DNA from: Macrosoma leucophasiata
Lineage: Eukaryota; Arthropoda; Insecta; Lepidoptera; Hedylidae
Direction of reading: 5' to 3'
DNA: 64,000 nucleotides
Assembly: GCA_036365455.1 (NCBI GenBank)
Contig: JAWQUS010000016.1
Coordinates: 10,935,001-10,999,000, forward strand
This document shows, piece by piece, positions 32,724-44,685 of this stretch. The position numbers and the translations under genes were made by a program. Position 1 is the stretch's first letter; each line of letters starts with the position of its first letter. Under the pieces are notes generated by a model. It was not told the DNA's origin and ran no database searches. It worked only from the letters and a program-made list of their open reading frames with translations.

Positions 32724-33983
32724 CCGATTGTATTTTAGCACGGCTTCCATGCTATAGTTAATGTTCCTAGCAGTAACCAAACCGATGCGTGAAATTAATG
32801 GACATTGAAAAGCATGTGAATGGCTTGAGGAATATGGATCTTTAAAGTAGAAAATAGCTTCTTTAAAATATCTGTTCCAATTTATTTCAAATTAATATTA
32901 AATCATGTCTGGAATCTTTTAAATAATTCATAACGAGACACTAATTATAACGGTCAAACAAAAAACGTTTCATTTGTCGAAGAACGTCCTTAGATATTAT
33001 GTAATTAAATATTTGTGCCCTCTTATTGAAAATGTCGTTAGCCTATGTTTGTTTAGCAAAATGTGTCATGTTTCAAATTAATCTCACGTTGATTGTTTCC
33101 CCACGGGTAAAGTAAGAGGATGTAGGTAGGTACGAGAAATTAATTGTCCATGGTTTCCTTTTCTTCCAATTATCTTATTGGATAATAATATAATAATATT
33201 TTATGTATTATATATTTGTCTGCGTAGATATTTTATGAGAGCTCTTTCACACGAGCGATTTCATTCGGCTATTTCTCGGCGGAGCGAGATCGCAGCAAGC
33301 ACGCGGCGGCTCGCGGCACGCAACGATAACGCCGCATTTTTGTGACCGCATGCTGACGCCGAGTGCTTGCAGATTCCGCAAAATTATTTGTTAGTAGCAA
33401 TCTACCCTCATTCTGACATCGTTTTGTAGTCTTCTGCACAGCGTTCCTTACCCCTAGTTTGCACTAAAAACATTTAACATAATGATGTTTCGGAACTCAT
33501 CGCATAAAATATGTATTGCGATATGTCTTGTTGGTGGTGGCGTTCGCACTGCTGTCAAACCTATCATTTTAGTGAAACATCTCAAGATTTGTTGTTATCT
33601 GTGTTTGCGTTGACATAAAACATGTCTTTTATTCATGTTTGTCTAAAGATTTGACTAAGTTGACGTTTGCATTGTCGCCATACAAATCACACAATTTGTC
33701 TAAATTAGAGTTTTTTAAGTTTTCCGAACCATCTGGTAAACATGTAATTGACAAGATCCGATACCCTGAGTGTAAATCTGAAAACCTGTTCAAACAACGT
33801 ATTCCTAGACTTCATGATAAAACTTGTTGCAATTCAAGTCTTTTGAATTGATTCCGCGATATGTGTTTTGCTTTTACGTGTTTCATTACAGTGCAAACGC
33901 GATATGATAATGTATCAAGAAACAGGGATTTCATATTAGAGGGAGGCACATATTTTTATGTGAATGTTTCATCAATGCGAGTT
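32724..33983. other. Intergenic DNA with unassigned repeat-like blocks
   Basis: A GC-rich block at 33240-33370 (GGCGGAGCGAGATCGC, ACGCGGCGGCTCGCGGC) resembles a terminal region of some DNA elements, and GTTTGCACT/AGTGCAAAC near 33457 and 33891 form an inverted pair. A 70-codon frame at 33639-33851 has no recognisable domain. I cannot define an element with certainty. Confidence 0.3.
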
Positions 33984-34024
33984 TGCCGCGAAACATCAAT
34001 GTGAACTGCATGCCTGTTTACCAC
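33984..34024 (+). repeat. Family A 3' fragment
   Basis: CATCAATGTGAACTGCATGC and TGTTTACCACC match the family A 3' end. The next base block is the 5' end of a Helitron. Confidence 0.6.
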
Positions 34025-34029
34025 CTTCA

Positions 34030-34930
34030 TCACTACATAGTATAAAACAAAGTCGCTTTTTCTGTCATGTGTCATGTTGTATGTCCCTATGAACGCTCAA
34101 ATCTTCAAAACTACGCAACGGATTTTGATGCGGTTTTTTTTAATAGATAGAGTAACTCATGAGTAACTCATTAAATAGTGGACAAATACTGTTATTTTTG
34201 AGGTTTCTAATGTGATGTCGCAAATAATTACATTTTTTCCGCTTACATTGCAAACGCAGGCTGAATCCTACGAGATTTATCAAAATAATGTACTAAGTAT
34301 TGTACACAATGAAAAGGTCTACAGAAAACTCCGCGATGGTATATGTCTATCTCTTATGGATATCCCACAATAACATTTTTTTGTCATTTACTTTTTACGA
34401 CAAATAATGACTAATATTCGAAGCGATTTTAACCAATACAGCATTAATCCTTATCCAATTAAATACCTTAAATACATTGTTGATTTAATATAGATCTATT
34501 TGGCCTTTTACAGCATCTGATTTAAATCAATATTTTTGAAGATGTACAGATTTAAAAATTGCGGAACGTAGCGTTTACGGCGACGCGGCGCGGCGGCAGC
34601 GTGCCTATAAATAGCGCGTCGGGGGCCGCGGATTTCCTTATAGCACATTGAATTTAGCAGCGATCGGATTTTGTTTTTTGTTTCTGAATGATAAGTATTT
34701 AGATATTTTTTACTGCGGCAGTTACTAAACGCGTGCGGGCTACGGGCAGTAAATGAATAAATCAAATCTACTGGATTGATTTTATCATTTTTTCAGTGAG
34801 TTACATATTTTAAACCCGTGCAAAGCCGGAGCGGGCCGCTATGTTTTTTTATAAACAACGTTCACAGTTTTTCTGTAGCGTATTTAGTATATCAGCATTG
34901 CACCCGTGCGAAGCCGGGGCGGGTCGCTAG
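34030..34930 (+). mobile_element. Non-autonomous Helitron, 0.9 kb, with promoter-like core
   Basis: It starts TCACTACATAGTATAAAACA after A and ends GAAGCCGGGGCGGGTCG plus CTAG before T. AAAACTACGCAACGGATTTT and AACGTTCACAGTTTTTCTGT are blocks I recognise from common lepidopteran Helitrons. A second terminus-like block (GCAAAGCCGGAGCGGGCCGC) at about 34819-34838 suggests an earlier 3' end that was bypassed. At 34560-34640 a GC-rich patch carries a consensus TATA box (CTATAAATAG). No Rep/helicase protein is encoded. Confidence 0.72.
34605..34616 (+). promoter_or_regulatory. TATA box inside the Helitron
   Basis: CTATAAATAG sits between GC-rich flanks (GCGGCAGCGTGC and CGCGTCGGGGGCCGC), a layout like a core promoter. 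It may be a captured promoter; no downstream open frame of interest follows. Confidence 0.35.
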
Positions 34931-35480
34931 TTACATATAAAAAAATGCCTTTGTTAGTTACCTACTTTTGCTTCTGGTACGTGTTATTCTTATATATTAT
35001 ATCAAAAGTTAGTAATTTATGAACATAAAAGCGAAATAAAATGGCAATAAATTGAAATCGGTTAACCATTATCGTCGACAAATTGAAATCTTTTAACGTA
35101 AAGAACATGTACATTGGAAGGGTCGTAAAAAAATCATAAACATCACATTTTTGGCAAGCGCCATTCTAGGCACGTGCCCGCCAAGATCACGTTCTTCTTT
35201 GTTTTTTTTTTATAAGTACCTAATCTGCGATTTGGTACGAATATCCGCACATACCCCAACACGTATTGTGGCTTGATAAATTGCTCGGATTTCGTTGGGT
35301 TCGGAGAAAATATGTTTATGAAAAACTGATTTATAGGTTGCACTTGTATTATCAAGCTTATGCCTCCTTTCTCGTAAGAGAAAAATAAGGTAAACCGTAT
35401 TTTTTTGTTACATTTTATTGATCCAGCAATATCATTGCATTGATCGTGATATTATGATACCTACCGTTTAAACAAATATT
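34931..35480. other. Intergenic DNA, nothing recognised
   Basis: No coding signal with support. Confidence 0.4.
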
Positions 35481-35482
35481 TC

Positions 35483-35515
35483 GATATAAGAAATGTCCAC
35501 CACATTTCTTATATC
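35483..35515. repeat. Hairpin, 14-bp perfect arms
   Basis: GATATAAGAAATGT and ACATTTCTTATATC are perfect reverse complements around the spacer CCACC. Confidence 0.8.
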
Positions 35516-35554
35516 TAAAAAATTGTCTCCGTTTGTGAGTTTTTCTACTCCGTA

Positions 35555-35600
35555 GTTTTTACTTCTACAGCACTCCAGGAGTGCCGGTAGAAGTAAAAAC
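35555..35600. repeat. Hairpin, 14 + 7 bp arms
   Basis: GTTTTTACTTCTAC pairs with GTAGAAGTAAAAAC, and after a small asymmetric bulge GCACTCC pairs with GGAGTGC around a single base. It lies 40 bp from another hairpin and 110 bp from the end of the Cys-rich peptide frame. Confidence 0.8.
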
Positions 35601-35710
35601 TTGAAAATTAACGGTGACCACCACCACCATCATTACTTTCAACACCACCATCACCACTACCAACCTGCAACCCTCTCAAAAGCAAGAGGTTCTCCGCAAC
35701 GGGCAAACCG

Positions 35711-35935
35711 TCACGCGCTATTTATATTTAAATTTAATACAAACGTACAATCTTCCCTCTGACTAGTCTTTTTACAGGAATATCGTAGATATCTGCAGTT
35801 ATTCGTCATCTCGCACGACGAAAATTTACACAATCGGGCGACTTGGCACCTTTTGAATTTACACCTAATATTTCTGTCATCAACTCGCACGCTCATACAA
35901 AGTACAGCCAGGTAAATAAATTTTAGAAACGACAT
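35711..35935 (-). CDS. Small Cys-rich secreted peptide, hypothetical
   Basis: A 74-codon frame starts with a signal-peptide-like segment (MSFLKFIYLAVLCMSVRV: short basic n-region, hydrophobic core, likely cut near residues 17-20). The mature part is basic and has seven cysteines at residues 25, 30, 36, 41, 47, 54 and 63, with spacing of four to eight residues. Such spacing suits a disulfide-knotted extracellular peptide such as an antimicrobial, venom-like or protease-inhibitor fold, but I recognise no family, and an odd cysteine count is unusual. A TATA-like TATAAAT lies roughly 45-50 bases upstream of the ATG. A decayed inverted copy at 36178-36345 keeps the cysteine spacing, which supports a real coding past. 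Confidence 0.45.
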   Translation of the reverse strand: MSFLKFIYLAVLCMSVRVDDRNIRCKFKRCQVARLCKFSSCEMTNNCRYLRYSCKKTSQREDCTFVLNLNINSA

Positions 35936-36177
35936 TGCTACTGCTCCTATCTAAGTATTGTTGTTTTATTATGTCTAAAACAGATTTATACATAAAAATA
36001 AAAAGAAATCAGTCGTACATTATATTGACAATTATTGTAGGTATGTTTTAAGAAGTAGTTGTAGTAACAAGGCAAATTTCTTTTGTGATATTGTAGATTC
36101 TATTTGATATCTTGAAATGTAGGTACATACTTAAATTATGATATAAAAAATTTAATTTTAAAGACCAACCATAAAAT

Positions 36178-37015
<838 letters not shown>

Positions 37016-37239
37016 GAATTAAACGCCTAATTTTAAGCCTTTAAGGCATTTCCAGAGACTTATCGTTGAAGATTCCATGTAAATAAGACTTAAAACTTAC
37101 GAGAAATAACTGATAAATTTTACTCCATTAAAGTTTACAGACGACGTTAAAAGATTATGTTAGGGTTGAAATAAAATAATCATGAGATTATAAATACGTT
37201 TTATATTTTTTACTTAAATACAAATATAACATTCAAATG

Positions 37240-37700
<461 letters not shown>

Positions 37701-37891
37701 TGTTCGGAACTTGTTTTAAATGAAAAAACCAGAGCGTGGTGTGCTCTTATATTATAGTTGACAGTTGTTGAAGCGTATATTGCGTCTTAAAATTTAAAAA
37801 TCTAGTAGTCTCATACAGGATACAGATTATATATAAAATAAAACTACCGCGCGAATCACAGACTATACACTGCTATTCAGCCAGTCCAACA
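37701..37891 (-). repeat. BEL 3' LTR
   Basis: 191 bp; on the minus strand it starts TGTTGGACTGG and ends TTCCGAACA. It lacks the 10 bp TAGGAAGTTG present in the 5' LTR. Confidence 0.9.
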
Positions 37892-38449
37892 CGCCCCCGG
37901 GCGTTGAAAGTCTCACGCTTTCAACCAAATCCTTACAGACAGGTAACGGGCATATGCGGTTGAACGCTCGACGTATAACTCCTGCAGACGTCTGGACGTC
38001 GGTAACACGGACGATACCATCAGATCCCGGGTGGATTGCTATCATTCTACCCAGTTTCCACTTGAGTGGGGGTAAATTATCCTCCTTTATCACAACCAAT
38101 GAGTTCAGCTTCAGGTCCTCCTGCTGAGTGCGCCACTTCGTGCTCTGCTGCAGTTCCGAGACAAACTCCTTGCTAATATGGAGCAAGGAGTTTGTCTCGG
38201 AACTGCCCAGAAATGCTGGCGAAGTTGCTCAATGCGTTGGAAGCGACTTAGAGAGCTTGAGTCATCTTCATACGTTGGCTGTGGTAACGAAGTGAGAGAA
38301 AAACCAATAAGGAAATGGCCGGGCGTTATCGGCGTATAGTCGGTAGGATCTGAAGACAGTGGTGTCAGTGGACGGGAATTTAAAATTGCTTCAATTTGAG
38401 CTAATGTAGTATATAGTTCCTCAAGCGTAAGATTACAATTTCCCAACAC
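37863..38449 (-). pseudogene. BEL integrase C-terminal region, broken by a hairpin
   Basis: TLAQIEAILNSRPLTPLSSD and PGHFLIG are the end of the BEL integrase core and its characteristic C-terminal domain, followed in another frame by EFVSELQQSTKWRTQQ, VVIKEDNLPPLKWKLGRM and VTDVQTSAGVIRRAF. The frame breaks at 38150-38206, where a perfect 25-base inverted repeat has replaced a few bases of the normal sequence between QHFWA and EFVSEL. The coding end overlaps the 3' LTR. Confidence 0.85.
38150..38206. repeat. Snap-back hairpin, 25-bp perfect arms
   Basis: 38150-38174 and 38182-38206 are perfect reverse complements with a 7-base spacer (AATATGG). The left arm belongs to normal BEL coding sequence, and the right arm is an inverted extra copy of it. 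Confidence 0.9.
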
Positions 38450-38584
38450 TCGCTGGAGATGAAATTTCGTCGACTTGACACCCGCTTCCCAGAGTCCGCC
38501 GAAGTGAGGAGTATATGCAGGAATGAAATGGAAGTTAATTCCAGCATTTGCTAAATCTTGACCTAAAGTATCAGAGTTATATTT

Positions 38585-39178
38585 TTAAAATTTTGAAATG
38601 TCGTTGCTTGCACCAACAAATGAGGTACCGTTATCTGAATAAATATTAACAGGTTTTCCCCTTCGCGAAATGAACCTATACAATGCCACCAAAAATTTAT
38701 TGCTAGTCAAGTCACCTACCAACTCTAGGTGAATTGCCTTCGTAGTGAAGCACACAAAAATAGCAATGTACACTTTCAATAATCTACAACCGCGACCTTG
38801 ACGATTGGCACACATAAGGGGCCCAGCGTAGTCAACGCCTGTGCTTTCGAAAGGATAACCGGGAAGAAGCCGCTGCTGTGGTAAATTTCCCATTAGAGGA
38901 GTAACAACTTTACCCTTCATTCTTTGGCAGCGAACACATTTGTGGTAGCAAGTTTTTGCCAAGTTACGACCGCCTATGGGCCAATAAGACTCCCTTATTG
39001 AAGCTAATAATAATTGGGGTCCTGCATGCATCAGTTTCTTATGTTCAAAATCAAATAATAATTTTGTGAAGATGTGAGTGGACTGTAATATTATGGGATG
39101 TTTTTTATCATAAGAAAAACTTGAATTATTGAGATGTCCGCCAACTCTCATTATATTTTTACTACCCAAAATAAACAT
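38585..39178 (-). pseudogene. BEL integrase core
   Basis: The frame includes an HHCC-type zinc region (HAGPQLLLASIRESYWPIGG, then CYHKCVRCQR), TGVDYAGPL (first catalytic Asp), FTTKAIHLELVGDLTSN and YSDNGTSFVGA (second catalytic Asp). It stops at a TAA in the codon after SKF; downstream FIPAYTPHFGGLWEAGVKS continues in the same frame up to about 38450. The upstream link to RNase H is broken by a frame change near 39180-39290. Confidence 0.88.
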
Positions 39179-39287
39179 TGAATTTAAGGAGCGGACTCTT
39201 AAAAGGTAAATTTTGTTTCTTAATGAGTAATTTATACTCGGGGAATGATTCCCTTTGACTGCGAACTATCAATAAATCTAACGCGTT

Positions 39288-40385
39288 CTATAATTCATCA
39301 TGTGATAAATATTTACTAGAAACTTTATTTCTTTTACACAAATTTATAAATCGTAAAACAAACGCTATAGATCGTACAAGCCGTATATTAGAAAACCGAC
39401 TGAAATCAATGAGTGTGTTATTTTTAATAGCTTCGTTCATAACATTAACATTTAACGACACCTTGGATCGAATTTCAGGTAACGATTGAGATTCTAAATA
39501 TTTCAGTTGAGAAGGCCAACTAGACTGACCACACTGTAGGAAGTTAGGACCCGACCACCACAAGTCACAACCTTGCAGATCACTAATATCCACACCACGA
39601 GATATTAGGTCTGCTGGGTTTTTGTCAGTCGGTACGTGACGCGATATACTGTTACCTGCCTTGTCTAGAACTTCAGCTACGCGATTTTGCACAAAGGGCT
39701 GAAGTCTAGAAGGCATCATTTGTAGCCACCCTAACACTATTGTTGAGTCAGTACAGCAGTAAACATGATCAACTTTCAACCGAAGTGAATTTATGACTTT
39801 CTCACAAATACGAGCACCTATGACAGCGCCACACAGTTCCAATCTTGGAATTGTGGTTGGTTTAATCGGCGCAACACGACTTTTAGCCGTTAATAAACGA
39901 ACCATACACACACCTGTCTCATTGATAGAACGCACATAAACACATGCACCGTACGCGCGCTCAGATGTGTCAGTAAATACATGGAGTTCTAAGGTTTTGT
40001 ACAAATCACATACAACGATTCTCGGAATACGGAAATCATTTAACAGAGGTAATGTCTTAACAATTGTGCTCCAGGTATTATGGAACTCTGAATTGAACGG
40101 TTCATCCCATGAAAGTTTATCTAACCACATTCTTTGTAATAATATTTTCATCGTGATTATACCTGGTGATAAAAGACCTAAGGGGTCAAAAATACGCGCA
40201 ATTAATGAAAGCAAATCACGTTTAGTGTTGCTTTCACAAGACATAGAACTTACAATAAAACCTAATTCGTCTGACTTAGTGAACCAATTAAGACCTAACA
40301 GCTTGTTGGGCTCGCTTGACCCCATATTTAAATCTAATGATGACTGAAAACCCTCAGAAATTAATTGAGGTTCATTAGACTGCCA
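39288..40385 (-). pseudogene. BEL RT thumb, RNase H and connection
   Basis: KLLGLNWFTKSDELGF, RIFDPLGLLSPGIITMKILL and a Trp-rich WLDKLSWDEPF segment form the Pao-type RT thumb/connection. HVFTDTSERAYGACVYVRS, ELCGAVIGARICEKV and YCCTDSTIVLGWLQ form RNase H, followed by ADLISRG and LWWSGPNFL typical of BEL elements. A stop or frame change separates it from the RT palm at about 40325-40385. Confidence 0.9.
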
Positions 40386-40742
40386 CTACCACTTTCTCAA
40401 CGGCATACAAGCTGACGCAAGTGCGTTGGTTGCTTCATTGCGAATATACCTAACTTCGTCTAAATTATTACCTCCAGTTAACAAGTCGTCAACATTAAAA
40501 TCATGTTGTATGATATCAGAAATCTTATGATCTTTACATTCCAATCCGACTTGCTTGAGACACCGCGTTGCAAGAAACGGTGCACTAGCGGTACCATATG
40601 TCACAGTATTTAATTTATAGATTTTGACGGGATCGTGTGGATTATCACGCCAAACTATCTGTTGCAAGTGTCTGTCTGATGGATGGACTAGTATCTGCCT
40701 ATACATCTTTTCTACATCAGCTGACAAAATGTATTTATCCGT
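40386..40742 (-). pseudogene. BEL reverse transcriptase palm
   Basis: TDKYILSADVEKMYRQILVH, VWRDNPHDPVKIYKL, TVTYGTASAPFLATR and the catalytic FNVDDLLTGG (the family usually has YVDD). The upstream end is cut off by the insertion island, and the N-terminal fingers resume at 42613. Confidence 0.9.
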
Positions 40743-40869
40743 TCGCCAGTGGAATGTCAAAAATTCAAATTTAGAACGCAGTGGGTCCGCTCAGCGGCCA
40801 TTCAACAGACGCGGGCTTGAGCACTAATGGGCGAGACCTAGGTTTAGAAAAACCAGCTTTTCTCCTAAT

Positions 40870-40899
40870 CTAATTGGAATTTTGTACAATTCCAATTAG
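40870..40899. repeat. Hairpin, 12-bp perfect arms
   Basis: CTAATTGGAATT and AATTCCAATTAG are perfect reverse complements around TTGTAC. Confidence 0.75.
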
Positions 40900-41717
40900 T
40901 TTTATCATTAATATAATATTTTTAATATATTTTTTTCCCTTATTCATGATATTGAATTGCATTGCAACTGTCATTTGTGAAATAAAATGGGTTACGTAAA
41001 AACTACCCACAAATTCACATAAAAAAAATCATAAAAAAAAAATAAATCGATTGTTAGATCTTAAATTGTATTTTTTTATACATTATTACTTACTTAATAA
41101 AATAAAAACCAAATCGCTTATGTTCCAATACATTTTTTGTAAACTACACGTGTTTAAAAGTTCGTACAAAAAAACGGCCCTCTTCAAATGGCACCAAAGT
41201 GGGTGTCGTATTTCATTAGGTAATAAAACATCCTCGGGCGGCAGCGACGGATCGTTTTTTGTTTACAATAACTTGAGCTTATCGCCGAACTAGTTTAAAC
41301 AATGACACGTTGTTATGTTTAACACAGTTTGAGTATGATTGTATTTAAAATGAGGCTTATAATTGGTACTAAAAATAGTGTCTCTAAGAAACTAAGATTT
41401 TTCGGAGTAATGTACTTACAACTGTTATAATATTTAACTTTTCAAGATTAACATGAAACTAGGCATTATTTTCAATGAAAAAATCTGCATATTTGGAAGA
41501 AAAATATCTAAAAACATGATTTTAAACATAGTGCAAAATTTAACATATTTGCTCAATTAAGGGTAAAAGTAATATGGATAAGACTTTTAAAATTAAATTA
41601 ATCTGTACAATTTGTTTTTTTTTTACAACTAACTTTTACTTTAACGCTTTTGTTGTTGTAAATAAACATTTTTTAATGATTGCGTTAGAGTCATAAAAAA
41701 TAAAGAAAAGTATGTGT

Positions 41718-41838
41718 ACTTACGTACGTACGTAGGCACGTAAAAGTCGCCGCCTCTACCACGTCCACCCCTAGGACGCCCACGAGCATTGCGCCCACGG
41801 GCTTCGCCAGTTGTGTTAGTACTATTTCATGCAAAACA
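41718..41838 (-). pseudogene. Captured RG-rich exon-like piece
   Basis: On the minus strand GCATGAAATAG could act as an acceptor and GTACGTAAGT as a donor around a short GC-rich open segment that encodes NTTGEARGRNARGRPR and GGRGRGGDFYVPTY. RG/RGG repeats of this kind end RNA-binding and Sm-like proteins. It stands out in AT-rich surroundings. I cannot name the parent gene. It may be a fragment carried by the inserted element. Confidence 0.35.
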
Positions 41839-41886
41839 AAGCCAACAAAAACAAAGTTAGCGTGCAAAGTAAACATTTTCAAGGTT

Positions 41887-42175
41887 TTTTTTTTTTATGT
41901 AGTAATAGTGGCAAACAAGCGTGCAGTTCACATTGATGTTAAGTGATGACTGCAGCCTATAGACACCCACACAATGACCAGAGGTCAAAATGCAAATGCG
42001 CTGCCACTCCTGAGGCATTAGGTGTTATGCCTCTGTGCCGGAAATTACAGGGCCGTACATTACCACCTGACCGGAACACGATAGTGCTGACTACCATTTA
42101 GCGGCAAGTATATTAGGTAATGCGGTGGTGCCTACGCCCGCGAGCTCCGTCACTGGAGCTCTACCACCAGTAAAG
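41887..42175 (-). repeat. Family A retroposon, full length
   Basis: A T run (41885-41896) is followed by every family A block to GAGCTCTACCACCAGTAAAG. It is one of the least decayed copies and lies inside the island that splits the BEL element. Confidence 0.85.
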
Positions 42176-42189
42176 AAAAAATAAGGTAA

Positions 42190-42375
42190 AAAAATTGTTA
42201 TAAATACGCTCACACTCGTGTACGTGTTACTGTCGTGGATGCCATTGTACACATACACAAACACCCAGACCCGAAACCAATATCTGTTCGCCATATAAAT
42301 ATTTGTTCCGGTGCAGGGATCGAACCCGCGACCCTTCAAATCAAACGGTCGTCTCTCACCGCTGGATCGTGTTAA
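42190..42375 (-). repeat. tRNA-derived SINE (GATCCAGCGGTGAG family)
   Basis: On the minus strand GATCCAGCGGTGAGAGACGA and GGGTCGCGGGTTCGATCCCT give an A-box-like start and a clear B box. The body has GTTTCGGGTCTGGGTGTTTG and ACGAGTGTGAGCG. A truncated relative lies at 4775-4895. Confidence 0.7.
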
Positions 42376-42612
42376 AAGTATCAATCCAATCATTAACATT
42401 CAAAATGGTTAAAAGCATCAAACCAAATCAACTTGCAAAAAAAAACAATAGAAAAGAATTAAAAAATATATCAAATCGATATAAAGAAAATCACTAATTA
42501 ATCACTGGCGCCAAACACCAAAAAAACAATTAACTAAAACAACAAGAAAGAACGACTTAAAAAAATCCAATATGTAGTTCAAAAGTCGTATCCATACTAT
42601 TTATATATTACA

Positions 42613-42836
42613 TACGGAATCGAAGAAGTATAGACATTAAATCATTCTGAACGGTCAGACCCACCATCTGTATATCATTTAATGAAACACCAGATGACGT
42701 AGGAGAACTTGCATTGAATACTACACGGAGTTTTGTAGTGACGCTACACTCCCGTAAAATACCGTGATGAGGAATAAAATATCCATTCGCGCTAATATCA
42801 AATTCCTTATTTTCTGACATATGATCTCATTTTCTG
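42613..42836 (-). pseudogene. BEL reverse transcriptase fingers
   Basis: GYFIPHHGILRECSVTTKLR, VVFNASSPTSSGVSLNDIQM and VGLTVQNDLMSILLRFR are the Pao-type RT fingers. A direct duplication of about 20 bp (the ATGTCAGAAAATGAGATCAT block) at about 42818-42855 shifts the frame from the upstream part. Confidence 0.9.
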
Positions 42837-43986
42837 ACATTGCATATTCGGACATAAAATTATAATATAAATTTCTAAAATTTACTTTAGTCCTCAGCCT
42901 ACGTTCCAGAGAGAATAAACAATGTGAAGCCCTATTAAATGAACCTCCTAAAACAGATACGCTTTCCTTAAGAGGTAAACGAACACAAAAATGTCCATTA
43001 TCTAATCGTGTCGTATTGTTTACAAAATGCTCTTCACATGATTTCTCTTCTGGCATATAGTTTGAACTCTGTGAACTTAATTCTTCTAGTTGCCAAAACC
43101 GGGTTAGATCGGTTCTAATTTTCTCAATACTATTATCACCAGACGAACTTATTTGAGTAAAATTACATTGAATACCATTTGATTGATATTTAACTCGAGA
43201 ATAAGTAACGGGACCGGAAACTATCCAGCCTAACCTGGTTTCACATAACACCGGCATTCCTGAACCTAACTTTATTTGTTGCGACCCTATTATGTCCCAG
43301 AAGATATTTGCACCGATTAACATATCAACTTCGGACGGTTCATAAAAAGTAGGGTCAGCTAAACAAATGTTAGACGGAATATTAACACCTGATATATCTA
43401 TTTTTTGACAAGGCACAACACTAGTAATGAATGGCAAAACAAAACAATAAACGTCATTAACATAGCTGTTATCGAGTGACATTATTTTAACACAACATGC
43501 TTTGCCTACGTGAGATTTCACGTTATTAATGCCGTAAATAGAACCATCTACCTGAGTTTTTGTCAGGTTTAACTTCTTACAAAGGTTTGCAGTAATAAAG
43601 CACGATGTGCTACCGCTATCCAATACTGCACGCACGACATGCTCACAATTATTGCTGTCTAACAATTTGATCAAAGCGGTTGACAATAACACACCTTGTA
43701 CTTTTGTTTTATTACGAGAATTTAAAATACTCGCGGACAACGTTAAATAACTTGAGTCTAGTTTAGCAAGCGGTAAACACGATGACTCGGGCTCGTTATC
43801 AGCCGCTATATACCTACGTTCACTAGGATGAACATTCTTCGATTCTAAATGAATTAGTGTATTATGCCTACGTTTACATAACCTGCAGCCAGGTTTTTTA
43901 CAATTGTTTGAAAAGTGACCCGTACGGAAACAATTATAACACACTTTATAGCTTGGCACTATTTCAATACGAGCTTCATTGCTCAT
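42837..43986 (-). pseudogene. BEL gag end and protease
   Basis: CYNCFRTGHFSNNC is a CX2CX4HX4C zinc knuckle, followed by a CX2C-H type second knuckle (CRLCKRRHNTLIH). VVRAVLDSGSTSCFITANLC is the aspartic protease active site (DSG). TRLGWIVSGP and ERRLRTKVNFRNLYYNFMSE lead into the RT. The N-terminal frame connects to the gag piece at 43987-44476 through a small break. Confidence 0.88.
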
Positions 43987-44476
43987 AGCGAGAAATTGTG
44001 GACAGTTATTTAATAAATGTTACCCTTACATTGCGGACATACTTTTGGGTGTATTTGTGTCTCTGTGCTCTGGTAATTAGAACCTTGAGTCATTACCATA
44101 GATTTTATTCGCGGACCTGGTTTGTGTACGGGATAAGAAGGACTACTATGTGACTGTTCTATTGTTTCAATTAAATCAGCGCGTGTGCGAATAAATTTTA
44201 TAAATATCTCGAATGTAATGATATCCTCGCTGTCTAATTTACCCTTGTACTCCTCCCACTCATGATAGGTACTTTGATCCAATTTTCTGGTAACAATATA
44301 AATTAACAACGTGTCCCAATGTTGAACAGGTTCACCTAAAGATTCTAATGATCGTAATTTTTTATTTAATTGATCCACTTAACTTTTCAAAGCGACAGAA
44401 GATTCCTTTTTTATAATATCAATGTTAAATAAAGCGGAAACATGGTTTTGAATTAACATCTTTTTATTGTCGAATC
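43987..44476 (-). pseudogene. BEL gag, part downstream of the Gypsy insertion
   Basis: After the Gypsy element the gag resumes with DRFDNKKMLIQNHVSALFNI, has a TAA stop just before VDQLNKKLRSLESLGEPVQH, then reads WDTLLIYIVTRKLD. This matches the Pao gag domain. The GTG at 44376-44378 is an internal Val codon rather than a start. Confidence 0.85.
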
Positions 44477-44481
44477 GGTCG

Positions 44482-44634
44482 TGTCATATTGTGTATGTAG
44501 TAACAAGTAACACTTTAATAGGATACCCTCATATGATTTAATATTATTATGAAGTGATATAAAATGCTTGACACTAATGAAATAAAGCAGTCTAAATCAG
44601 AACACCGTTGTATTATTATCACATAAACTTTACA
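44482..44634 (+). repeat. Gypsy 5' LTR
   Basis: 153 bp from TGTCATATTG to AACTTTACA. It holds the promoter for the element; an AATAAA polyadenylation signal is at about 44580-44585. Confidence 0.95.
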
Positions 44635-44652
44635 TGGCGCAGCCGGTAGGAT
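44635..44652 (+). other. Gypsy primer binding site
   Basis: TGGCGCAGCCGGTAGGAT follows the LTR directly. It is close to the complement of the 3' end of a serine tRNA including CCA, the primer used by Mag-type elements. Confidence 0.7.
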
Positions 44653-44685
44653 ATTTAAATAAGTGTTGATTGAAATTAATAGAAA

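Larger units (their letters stand above)
40745..42612. other. Insertion island splitting the BEL reverse transcriptase
   Basis: BEL coding sequence stops at LLRFR (42613) and resumes at RTDKYILSADV (about 40742), so about 1.87 kb was inserted. It holds an AT-rich stretch, an inverted repeat, an RG-rich exon-like piece, a family A copy and a tRNA-SINE. Its own ends and target duplication are not clear; it may be a decayed DNA transposon or Helitron later hit by the two retroposons. Confidence 0.65.

Noticed and set aside
33639..33851. 70-codon protein gene
   Set aside because: No recognisable domain and it lies in a region with repeat-like inverted pairs; likely chance.
35555..35600. MicroRNA precursor
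   Set aside because: The loop is a single base and the stem too short for a normal precursor; it fits a snap-back palindrome better.
44010..44378. Separate gene starting at GTG 44378
   Set aside because: The sequence is the middle of the BEL gag following a stop; GTG is an internal Val codon.
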